Below, piece after piece: positions 1-5,212 of a stretch of DNA of 5,212 bases. The translations under genes and the position numbers were made by a program. Below the pieces are notes generated by a model. That model was not told where the DNA came from and did no database searches. It saw nothing but the letters and a program-made list of their open reading frames with translations. The first letter of the stretch is position 1. Every line of letters starts with the position of its first letter. The stretch comes from Elusimicrobiota bacterium (GTDB lineage: Bacteria > Elusimicrobiota > Elusimicrobia > JACQJN01). The stretch is taken from positions 1 to 5,212 of the forward strand of contig JACQJN010000280.1 in assembly GCA_016205085.1 (NCBI GenBank), read 5' to 3'.

Positions 1-53
1 GATAGGATGATAGAGGCAAAGTGGGATGTAAAGCAGGATGATAGGATAATAGG
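1..53. repeat. Inverted-orientation octamer repeat units (ATGATAGG type)
   Basis: Units of the form ATGATAGR occur at 7-14 (preceded by a partial unit GATAGG at 1-6), at 38-45 and, as ATAATAGG, at 46-53. They are the near reverse complement of the CTTATCAW octamers at 64-134. Positions 36-53 aligned against 82-99 give 14 Watson-Crick pairs, 3 G-T wobbles and 1 mismatch, so the transcript could form a long hairpin. The ATG start of the protease gene at position 7 is the first three bases of one unit. The array may continue to the left of the window. Confidence 0.75.
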
Positions 54-153
54 CAGGAATTCTCTTATATCATCTTATCGTCTTATCATCTTATCATCTT
101 ACCTTATCATCTTATCAACTTATCAACTTATCAACTCGCCTTCAGCATGGGCG
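7..153 (+). other. Signal peptide of the metalloprotease, hydrophobic core encoded by octamer repeat
   Basis: Residues 1-49. The n-region (about 1-18) is unusually long and has four basic and four acidic residues, so its net charge is near zero. The core at about 20-42 (containing LIILSSYLIIL) is encoded by the CTTATCAW octamers. The c-region NSPSAWA predicts cleavage after A49 (A47-W-A49). No alternative in-frame ATG lies between here and the propeptide. A start upstream of the window, giving a different n-region, cannot be excluded. Confidence 0.75.
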
Positions 154-3100
154 GTGCATCAGAATCAAGAGCAGGCTAGGGACGCCAAGCGTTTTGGATT
201 CAATCGCACCATCTCAACGATTCGAAAAATTCCCAGTCTTTCTGAAATTCAAGCCTTCAGGGATTTCAACCATAAAAACGGCAACCTCTGGAAAATACGG
301 TACCATCCGCGCACCGGGCTCCCCGAGGCTATGCTGGGTGGTCGAAGCGTTTCTCGGGTTGGTTCTCCGGAAAACGCGGCGCGCAGTTTTTTGGCGGAAA
401 ATATGTCTTTTTTGAAAGTCCGTCCATCGGATTTGAGATTGAATCTTTCTCATGCGGTGGCGGGGATTCACCATCTTTTGTTCGAACAGTCCTACCGGGG
501 GATACCGGTTGAGTTTTCCCGGATCAAGGTCCATCTGACCGATTCGGGAGAGGTGATCGCTCTGCAATCTAAATTTGAGCCGGAGATCCGGGTATCTTTA
601 ACTCCTGCTTTTTCAGAGTCGCAGGCATTGGGGGTGGTCTCCCAGGATTTGGGGAGTTCTGTTTCCTCTTCCGGGAAATTGGTTCTATTTCCATGGGAAA
701 ATGACGGTCAAGTTCATCTAGCTTGGAAATTTAAAGTGGATGCCGTTCGGCCTTTGGGAAAGTGGTACTACTATGTGGATGCCCATACGGGTCAGCTTCT
801 TCTGCGTTACAATGACTTAAGATTCCAGGCCTGCCTTACCTCCGGGACGGTTTCGGGTTTGGTCTATCCCACCGACCCTTTTACTACTTCGGCGGCGACG
901 GTTCCCTTCCAAGATCAGAATGTTTGGGTGCAAGACAGTTCCACATTTACGGTGACGGACGGCAATGGCAGTTTTTGCAGCGCCACGGCGGGGCGCATAT
1001 TCACCTCGCTTAAAGGGCCGTATATCCATGTGGCCCACCAGAAGAAACCCGGCGCTCACTATGACAATGCGCTTGGTCAGTGGTTTCTCCGTTCAGAATC
1101 GGTTTCCTCTCCCAATCCTTACTCCAACGATTACTTTCAAGCTTCCACGGTTTCTTTGGGTGGGGTGGTGATTTCCCCTCCTGGAAGGTTGGTCAAGGTG
1201 ATGCCTGTTTTTAGCACTCTTAATGTGGGGGGGATTGATGTCAACGGCAATGTTTCAGATGACGATGAGCTATTTGTCACGGACGGTTTGGGAAGAAAAG
1301 TGGCCAGTTACATCGGTGATTTGGGGGCGATCAATGCTGCGGCGGTAGAGGGCAGCACCTACGCGGTTCATTTGAAAACGAATTCTTCTGGACAACAGAG
1401 TGGCTTTTCGGTGGTTTTTTCCAGCTATTTGGTTCTGTGTCCTTCGGGGGTGTGTGATCCTGCGGTCCCGGATAACGCCACATCCACGTTCACCTGGAAC
1501 GCGTCACGGACTGCGGACGGCACTTTAGACGAGGTCAATGCCTTTTATCACATCAATCAATTCCGGGGTTATCTGGCGGGTGGGGTGAATGCCTCAAGCG
1601 CGGCTCCCATCAATTTCCCCATCAATGTCATGGTGCATGCGGGTCCCACGGGAATGGACAACGCCTTCTATAATCCGGAGTTTAAGAATCTATTTTTTGG
1701 AGACAGCCCCACCCCTTCCACGTCTTTTGCTTTGGATGGAACCGTGGTCCGTCATGAGTACACTCATTTTATGGTGGACCATATCTATCCCCTCATCAAT
1801 TTCGGTCAGTCCGGGGCCATCTCGGAGGCACTGGCGGATTATTTTTCGGGTTCTTCTTTAAATACCTCCCAAATAGGCAGGGGAGTCAACGCGGGATCTT
1901 CTTTACGGAATTTGGCTGATGGAGGTTGTCCTTCCTCCACATGCAAGGTTTTTCCCACGGACTGGGTGGGAGAGATTCATGATGACAGCCTCATACTGAG
2001 TCAGGCCTTGTGGAGAATTAGGAACCGCTTGGGAACCAGTCAGGCGGACTCGCTTGTTTTTAGAGCCCTTTTCTATTTTCCGGATAGTTTTCAAGAGTTC
2101 CAGGAGGCAGCGACTCTATTGTGTTTGGATGATATTTTTGGCGGCGGTGGCGGTTCTTCTTGTACGATGGTTAGTCATATAGCAGGGATATTTAGCGATT
2201 TTGTGGCGCATGGCATTCCTGTCTCCGGAGGAGATGTTTTTGAGAGCAACGATGGTCCGGAAGCGGCCACGGATATCAGCACGCGCCCGGTAGTTTCCGC
2301 TACTATCTATCCTGGTGCGGATTTGGATTACTACACATTCGCTTCGGTTCCCGGCACAATAAAGGCCAAGCTCGATTTGCCGGCCCGCCCTGGGGTGGAT
2401 GGAAACTATTATGCGTATGGGATGATTCTTTTTGATCAGGACCGACAAGAGCTGACGCGGGCCTATCCACCTTATAACATCAATCCAACGGCCGATGGAC
2501 GCTGTCCCGATCCTGACCCGGGAGGCCCCAATCCGGACGGACAGTGTTATACCACTTCCCCCAGCGTTTCATTGGAGTACCCTGTTTCCCAGTCGGGAAG
2601 ATTCTATCTTGTGGTGACCGCCGGTTTGACGGATGGCGAGTCCAACGGTCATTCCAATACCACCTCCTCCTATGGGCTTCGGGTAGATTTTGATCCTGCG
2701 GGAGTGGTATCGGGAGGAATTGTCACGGCTTCCTATGACAACGACCTCCTAAGTTTTTCGGTGCGTGTCCCCACATTTTCTTATGTGGGGACATTTTTGG
2801 GGATGACCGCTCAGGAATACCAATTTAGTTTTGCTCAACTGCGGGATCAATCCCGTAACATTTTGTCTGAAACAGCGACGGATCAACCGGGGTCCTATCT
2901 GGGTGTTGTGTCCTCCAATTCCTCGGCTGGAACGATTAGCGGTCAGGTTCGGATTCAATCCGGGTTTGCCAGCCGCTTTCCCTCCGTGGGAACGGTGTAT
3001 CTGGAGATTTTTGGCGAGAATCACCACTCCGACATCTCAGGAGTTTTTACGGTTCATTCTTTGGGGCTTTCCAACCCCATTAACCTGACGGCGAATCAGG

Positions 3101-3381
3101 GAAATCTGGCCGCTTGGAACAATGTGTTCAATCCTCGGAAGGGTCAGAAGGCCACCGTGAAGTATGAGCTTCTTCAGGCAGGAAATATGAATTTGAAACT
3201 TTACACCCTCTCCGGCCAACTGGTGAAGGTTTTGTTTGACGGCGCAGCTCCTGCGGGCAAGGGTTCCGTGGATTGGGAGGGGATAAATGATTTCGGTGAC
3301 ACAGTGGCGAGCGGGATTTACTTATTGAGAATGGAAGCGCCAGGATTCACAAAGACACAGAAGATTGTGGTTATTAAATGA
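7..3381 (+). CDS. Secreted thermolysin/fungalysin-like (M4/M36-type) metalloprotease with PPC and FlgD-like C-terminal sorting domain
   Basis: Zinc endopeptidase predicted to be exported and to cleave proteins at or outside the outer membrane. Visible in order: signal peptide (1-49); FTP-type propeptide (about 124-192); PepSY-like domain (about 204-270); beta-rich linker (about 276-487) beginning like a carboxypeptidase regulatory domain; catalytic domain (about 488-740); PPC domain (about 743-895, DVFESNDGPE...DLDYYTF); unrecognised beta-rich stretch (about 896-1022); FlgD-like/type-A sorting domain (about 1024-1124). The active site is HEYTH (H583, E584, H587), with E607 as third zinc ligand 20 residues after H587, as in thermolysin, in GAISEALADYF. 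N552-A553-F554-Y555 matches the thermolysin substrate-binding NAFW, and H658 in GEIHDD may be the transition-state histidine. All key residues are present, so it should be active. ATG at 7 is the only in-frame ATG before residue 109, but the frame stays open to the window edge, so a start further upstream is possible. The alternating catalytic features leave M4 versus M36 unsettled; M36-like is favoured by the GEIHDD...ALWRIR segment. Confidence 0.93.
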   Translation: MIEAKWDVKQDDRIIGRNSLISSYRLIILSSYLIILSTYQLINSPSAWAVHQNQEQARDAKRFGFNRTISTIRKIPSLSEIQAFRDFNHKNGNLWKIRYHPRTGLPEAMLGGRSVSRVGSPENAARSFLAENMSFLKVRPSDLRLNLSHAVAGIHHLLFEQSYRGIPVEFSRIKVHLTDSGEVIALQSKFEPEIRVSLTPAFSESQALGVVSQDLGSSVSSSGKLVLFPWENDGQVHLAWKFKVDAVRPLGKWYYYVDAHTGQLLLRYNDLRFQACLTSGTVSGLVYPTDPFTTSAATVPFQDQNVWVQDSSTFTVTDGNGSFCSATAGRIFTSLKGPYIHVAHQKKPGAHYDNALGQWFLRSESVSSPNPYSNDYFQASTVSLGGVVISPPGRLVKVMPVFSTLNVGGIDVNGNVSDDDELFVTDGLGRKVASYIGDLGAINAAAVEGSTYAVHLKTNSSGQQSGFSVVFSSYLVLCPSGVCDPAVPDNATSTFTWNASRTADGTLDEVNAFYHINQFRGYLAGGVNASSAAPINFPINVMVHAGPTGMDNAFYNPEFKNLFFGDSPTPSTSFALDGTVVRHEYTHFMVDHIYPLINFGQSGAISEALADYFSGSSLNTSQIGRGVNAGSSLRNLADGGCPSSTCKVFPTDWVGEIHDDSLILSQALWRIRNRLGTSQADSLVFRALFYFPDSFQEFQEAATLLCLDDIFGGGGGSSCTMVSHIAGIFSDFVAHGIPVSGGDVFESNDGPEAATDISTRPVVSATIYPGADLDYYTFASVPGTIKAKLDLPARPGVDGNYYAYGMILFDQDRQELTRAYPPYNINPTADGRCPDPDPGGPNPDGQCYTTSPSVSLEYPVSQSGRFYLVVTAGLTDGESNGHSNTTSSYGLRVDFDPAGVVSGGIVTASYDNDLLSFSVRVPTFSYVGTFLGMTAQEYQFSFAQLRDQSRNILSETATDQPGSYLGVVSSNSSAGTISGQVRIQSGFASRFPSVGTVYLEIFGENHHSDISGVFTVHSLGLSNPINLTANQGNLAAWNNVFNPRKGQKATVKYELLQAGNMNLKLYTLSGQLVKVLFDGAAPAGKGSVDWEGINDFGDTVASGIYLLRMEAPGFTKTQKIVVIK
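64..134 (+). repeat. Tandem octamer repeat CTTATCAW, translated
   Basis: Eight head-to-tail units: 64-73 (with an AT insertion), 74-81 (CTTATCGT), 82-89, 90-97, 98-102 (truncated CTTAC), 103-110, then three identical CTTATCAA units at 111-134. Since 8 is not a multiple of 3, the array passes through all three frames every 24 bases, giving the peptide cycles LIILSSYH or LINLSTYQ, with no stop in any frame on this strand. The opposite strand has TGA and TAA in its cycle. Confidence 0.9.
2766..2798 (+). terminator. Terminator-like perfect hairpin inside the protease gene
   Basis: GTCCCCACAT at 2767-2776 is perfectly complementary to ATGTGGGGAC at 2783-2792 across a six-base loop (TTTCTT). T2766-A2793 extends the stem to 11 pairs, and five T follow at 2794-2798. 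This has the form of an intrinsic terminator on the + strand only; the other strand lacks a T run. It lies in the coding sequence around residues 920-931, upstream of the C-terminal sorting domain and the PorV-like gene. The structure is seen directly; function as a terminator or attenuator is unproven, and it may be coincidental. Confidence 0.4.
3076..3378 (+). other. FlgD-like / type-A C-terminal sorting domain of the protease
   Basis: Residues about 1024-1124 follow the known pattern: N-x-FNP (NVFNP, 1039-1043), then ATVKYEL, LKLYTLSGQLV, a glycine-containing turn with VDWEG (about 1088-1092), VASGIYLLRM (1100-1109) and the terminal TKTQKIVVIK. In Bacteroidota such domains direct type IX secretion. 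In other phyla the same fold is common on exported proteins and its sorting role is less certain. The adjacent PorV-like gene supports a sorting role here. Confidence 0.8.
3378..3381 (+). promoter_or_regulatory. ATGA stop/start overlap coupling protease and PorV-like gene
   Basis: The protease stop TGA (3379-3381) shares bases with the ATG (3378-3380) of the next gene. The preceding bases (GTGGTTATTAA) contain no good Shine-Dalgarno sequence at normal spacing, so ribosome re-initiation after the protease is the likely route of translation. This ties output of the barrel to that of the protease. Confidence 0.8.
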
Positions 3382-4544
3382 GAAGAAGAGCCATTGGTTG
3401 TTGGTTATTGGTCGTTGGCATTTTACTAATCACTAACTACCAACCACAAACTACTGTTTTTGCTAAGGAAAGGCCGGGCATCACGGCGGCGCCTATCCTA
3501 CAAGCGTCTTTGGGAGCCCGTGCCGTTTCCATGGGAGGGGCCTACACCGCACTTGCGGATGATCTTTATGCGTTGAGCTATAATCCTGCGGGTTTGGGGA
3601 CTCTAAACTTTCATGAATTGACGGGGATGTACGTGAAAGGAATCGAAGATACCAGGTTAGGTTTTTTCGGCTATGGCCGGCCGCTTCCTTTTTCGGGTCT
3701 TGCGGGGCAGGGTCCTCCTGGCATGGGGGGCAGCGTGCTTTATTCCGATAATGGGAAAATCGAATTTAACCGAACAAATCCCGATGGATCTTTTTTAAGT
3801 TCTCAAAATATTCGAGCCGGAGCCGATGTCGTGGCTAGCGTGGGATATGGAGAGAGGGTCGGGTCTGTGGAGATGAATGTGGGTTATGGGAATTTTGATA
3901 CGCATCACTACCTGGGATTGGCGGGCAAGTATATCCGTTCGGAATTGGCCGAAACCTATCGTGCCGACGCTTACGCTTTGGATGTGGGATATTTAGCCCG
4001 AGTGCCCGCATTGAATTTTTCCTTTGGAACTTCTCTGCAGAATTTAGGAGGCAGGATGAAGTTCCTGGAGGAGTCGGATCCCTTACCCATGATATTTAGA
4101 ACAGGGGCGGCCTACAAGCTTTCGACTTTGTGGAATCAAACATTCACTGCCGCGGTCAATTATGATCATTTTTACTACGACAGGTTTTGGACGCTGGGGG
4201 GAGGACTGGAGTATAGTTACGATCCCCTTTTATCCTTGCGCGTAGGTTACCGTTTCCATCATGATACGGATGGCTTGACTCTGGGGTTTGGGATCCACCA
4301 GGCAGGGTTTGTTCTGGACTATGCCTGGGCTTTGACGGAGGTTTTTGAGGCTCTTCATCGAGTGACATTGAGCTACCGCTTTGGGGGTATTTCCAGGTCC
4401 GATAGACCGAAAGTGCGGCGAGGGCCTGTGGAGGACATTCCTAAGTCTCAGCGGTTAGAGGAAATGGGGGAAGAAAAACCCCGGTTTGTTCCGGAAAGAA
4501 AGGAAAAGAAAAGCGAGGAAGGAGTTCCCGGCTGGATTTATTGA
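3378..4544 (+). CDS. PorV/PorQ-family (UPF0164-like) outer-membrane beta-barrel protein
   Basis: Predicted 388-residue outer-membrane barrel. The signature of the family follows the signal peptide: LGARAVSMGGAYTALADD and then YNPAGLG (about residues 45-74). Other family-like blocks are GLAGKYIRSEL...ALDVGYLAR (180-208), SLQNLGG (219-225), LPMIFRTGAAYKL (236-248) and repeated amphipathic strands ending in RVTLSYRFGG (328-337). In type IX secretion, PorV shuttles proteins with C-terminal sorting domains at the outer membrane; related barrels elsewhere have unknown roles. It starts within the protease stop codon (ATGA), with no strong Shine-Dalgarno sequence in front, so coupled translation is likely. 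A charged tail of about 51 residues (338-388, about 13 basic and 11 acidic, ending GWIY) follows the last strand and is unusual for a barrel. The family is assigned with good confidence; PorV-like transport is an inference from the neighbouring cargo-like protein. Confidence 0.88.
   Translation: MRRRAIGCWLLVVGILLITNYQPQTTVFAKERPGITAAPILQASLGARAVSMGGAYTALADDLYALSYNPAGLGTLNFHELTGMYVKGIEDTRLGFFGYGRPLPFSGLAGQGPPGMGGSVLYSDNGKIEFNRTNPDGSFLSSQNIRAGADVVASVGYGERVGSVEMNVGYGNFDTHHYLGLAGKYIRSELAETYRADAYALDVGYLARVPALNFSFGTSLQNLGGRMKFLEESDPLPMIFRTGAAYKLSTLWNQTFTAAVNYDHFYYDRFWTLGGGLEYSYDPLLSLRVGYRFHHDTDGLTLGFGIHQAGFVLDYAWALTEVFEALHRVTLSYRFGGISRSDRPKVRRGPVEDIPKSQRLEEMGEEKPRFVPERKEKKSEEGVPGWIY
3394..3455 (+). 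repeat. Tandem heptamer repeat TTGGTTR with inverted heptamers, translated
   Basis: Direct units: TTGGTTG (3394-3400), TTGGTTA (3401-3407), TTGGTCG (3408-3414) and a partial TTGG (3415-3418). After the spacer CATTTT come units on the complementary theme: ACTAATC (3425), ACTAACT (3432), ACCAACC (3439), ACAAACT (3446) and partial ACT (3453-3455). The two arms can pair imperfectly (14 of 20 positions for 3394-3413 against 3431-3450, plus one G-T). A pure TTGGTTA array reads as the cycle LVIGYWL in every frame with no stop; the complementary arm has TAA in other frames, but none in the frame used. Confidence 0.85.
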
Positions 4545-4561
4545 GAAATTCCTGGTACAAT
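4533..4561 (+). promoter_or_regulatory. Probable extended -10 promoter for the HNH gene
   Basis: TGGTACAAT at 4553-4561 is an extended -10 element: TG, one base, then TACAAT, which matches TATAAT at 5 of 6 positions. A weak -35 (TGGATT, 4533-4538, 3 of 6) sits 17 bases upstream. Transcription would begin near 4568-4570, on or next to the ATG at 4570, predicting a leaderless or nearly leaderless mRNA. The promoter overlaps the end of the PorV-like gene. Confidence 0.5.
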
Positions 4562-4569
4562 AAAAAGAG

Positions 4570-5169
4570 ATGTCCAGCGAGGTTTTAGTTCTCAATCGCA
4601 ATTTCTACGCCATCCAGGTTACTCATTGGAAAAGAGCCCTCTGTTTGGTTTACCTGAACCATGCTTTCGTGGTGGATCAGGAGTACAAAACCTATGATTT
4701 TGAAGATTGGAAGGATCTGTCTCGAGCCATGATGGAGAATTCAGCCGGCTTTGTCTATACCCCGACGTTTAAAATCGCCATTCCGGAGGTTATTGCGTTA
4801 AGAGTATTTGATCAGCTTCCCAAAAGCGAGGTCACATTTACGCGGCGCAACATCTATGAACACTACCATCATCACTGCTGCTATTGCGGGAAGAAGTTTC
4901 CTACTTCCGATCTCAATTTGGAACACATTGTTCCACGATCCAGGGGAGGCAAGACGGATTGGGACAATATAGTAACCTCCTGCATCAGCTGCAATTTAAG
5001 AAAAGGAGACCGGCTTCCTCAAGAGGCAGGGATGAAGCTTTTAATCCAGCCTTCTAAGCCTAAATGGCATGCCAAACGGGCGATTCTTCTCCGGTCTCCC
5101 ATTCCGCTGAGGGCTTCCTGGCAGAGATTTGTGGACAATATCTACTGGGATAGCCAACTGGAAGAATAA
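4570..5169 (+). CDS. HNH endonuclease family protein
   Basis: A 199-residue cytoplasmic protein with no signal peptide. The N-terminal part (1-95) begins VLVLNRNFYAIQVTHWKRAL, a conserved opening of a widespread group of small bacterial HNH proteins. The nuclease core follows: C103-x-x-C106 and C138-x-x-C141, which would bind a structural zinc, around LEHIVPRSRGG (H119 as general base), W131-D-N133 and CNLRKGDR (N142). This gives an H-N-N form of the HNH signature. The fold cuts nucleic acid using a divalent metal; the natural target and role (repair, defence or other) of this group are not known. The start is fixed: an in-frame TAA at 4561-4563 lies just upstream. There is no normal Shine-Dalgarno sequence; GAG abuts the ATG, which fits leaderless translation. 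The gene is 25 bases after the PorV-like gene, with a probable promoter of its own. All motif residues look intact. Confidence 0.9.
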   Translation: MSSEVLVLNRNFYAIQVTHWKRALCLVYLNHAFVVDQEYKTYDFEDWKDLSRAMMENSAGFVYTPTFKIAIPEVIALRVFDQLPKSEVTFTRRNIYEHYHHHCCYCGKKFPTSDLNLEHIVPRSRGGKTDWDNIVTSCISCNLRKGDRLPQEAGMKLLIQPSKPKWHAKRAILLRSPIPLRASWQRFVDNIYWDSQLEE

Positions 5170-5196
5170 GTTAAAAGTAAAAAGTTTGAAGTTAAA
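5169..5196 (+). repeat. Heptamer repeat AGTTAAA in the gap after the HNH gene
   Basis: Four head-to-tail heptamers: AGTTAAA (5169-5175), AGTAAAA (5176-5182), AGTTTGA (5183-5189) and AGTTAAA (5190-5196). The first base is the last base of the HNH stop codon and the array ends exactly at an ATG (5197). It fills the whole visible gap of 27 bases. Unlike the other two repeats it contains stops (TAA in the unit cycle) and is not translated here. No hairpin or terminator is visible in it. Confidence 0.65.
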
Positions 5197-5212
5197 ATGG
5201 CGACACCAAAGC
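5197..5212 (+). CDS. Possible start of a further gene (MATPK...), cut by the window edge
   Basis: An ATG directly after the heptamer repeat opens a frame reading MATPK before the window ends. Several bacterial ribosomal L32 proteins start in this style (MA-x-PK followed by basic residues), so an rpmF start is a reasonable guess, but five residues cannot identify it. Upstream, GAAG at 5188-5191 is at best a weak ribosome binding site. It could equally be another small protein or a chance ATG. Confidence 0.35.

Larger units (their letters stand above)
3378..3464 (+). other. Signal peptide of the PorV-like protein, core encoded by heptamer repeat
   Basis: Residues 1-29: basic n-region MRRR, hydrophobic core about 5-19 (CWLLVVGILLI), a polar stretch NYQPQTT, and a V-F-A site predicting cleavage after A29. 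The core is read from the TTGGTTR heptamers and the polar part from the inverted heptamers. C8 is not a lipobox cysteine, because no hydrophobic stretch precedes it. The next in-frame Met (M52) lies inside the conserved family motif, so the repeat must be translated for export. Confidence 0.82.

Noticed and set aside
64..134. CRISPR-like array
   Set aside because: The units are 8 bases, contiguous and without spacers; this is a simple tandem repeat.
214..567. Open frame of 117 codons on the - strand
   Set aside because: It lies wholly inside the protease gene, has no recognisable protein features, and reads as the complement of conserved propeptide sequence. Other overlapping frames at 817-1059, 2116-2448 and 4156-4368 are rejected for the same reason.
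2140..2160. Run of five glycines (GGGGGSS, residues 712-718) as a repeat expansion
   Set aside because: Codons are mixed (GGC/GGT) and the run is short, in a loop between C706 and C719; it looks like a normal flexible loop.
3399..3401. C8 of the PorV-like protein as a lipoprotein cysteine (AIGC)
   Set aside because: The cysteine comes before the hydrophobic core and the -3 position is A; a later V-F-A cleavage site fits better.
3675..3682. GGCCGGCC palindrome in the PorV-like gene
   Set aside because: A single 8-base palindrome in coding sequence, explained by ordinary codons; no further structure around it.
4541..4546. TTGAGA as a -35 box for the HNH promoter
   Set aside because: It is only 9 bases from the -10 hexamer, far from the needed 16-18.

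Overview
The window carries three complete genes and the first few codons of a probable fourth, all on the + strand and tightly packed. The longest gap between genes is 27 bases, so no stretch of more than 300 bases lacks a gene. There are no RNA genes, CRISPR arrays or transposases. The source looks like a Gram-negative (diderm) bacterium. It encodes an outer-membrane beta-barrel of the PorV/PorQ (UPF0164-like) type and an exported protease ending in a FlgD-like/type-A C-terminal sorting domain. This mix, together with this type of HNH nuclease and abundant 7-8 bp repeats at gene edges, recalls uncultured phyla such as Elusimicrobiota or Omnitrophota more than Bacteroidota. That placement is an inference from general knowledge, with low confidence.

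Layout. (1) Positions 7-3381 encode a 1124-residue secreted metalloprotease of the thermolysin/fungalysin type (M4/M36-like), with propeptide, catalytic, PPC and C-terminal sorting domains. (2) Positions 3378-4544 encode a PorV/PorQ-like outer-membrane protein. Its start overlaps the protease stop by four bases (ATGA), so the two are probably translationally coupled. (3) Positions 4570-5169 encode an HNH endonuclease that seems to have its own extended -10 promoter about 8 bases upstream and may be read from a leaderless transcript. (4) An ATG at 5197 opens a possible new gene beginning MATPK, cut by the window edge; it could be ribosomal protein L32, but five residues cannot settle this.

How the genes may work together. 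In type IX secretion, PorV-type barrels carry cargo bearing this sort of C-terminal domain across or onto the outer membrane. A cargo-like protease translationally coupled to a PorV-like barrel therefore suggests a dedicated cargo/carrier pair. The HNH gene appears to be an unrelated neighbour.

The most unusual signal lies at the gene edges. Three different short tandem repeats occur: an octamer (CTTATCAW, 64-134, with inverted units at 1-53), a heptamer (TTGGTTR, 3394-3418, with inverted units at 3425-3455) and another heptamer (AGTTAAA-like, 5169-5196). The first two are translated and form the hydrophobic cores of the two signal peptides. Their unit lengths are not multiples of three and the coding strand has no stop in any frame, so each gives a mostly hydrophobic peptide whichever frame it lands in. 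They resemble portable, frame-independent signal-peptide cassettes. A terminator-like perfect hairpin inside the protease gene (2766-2798) is a second structure that protein coding does not explain.
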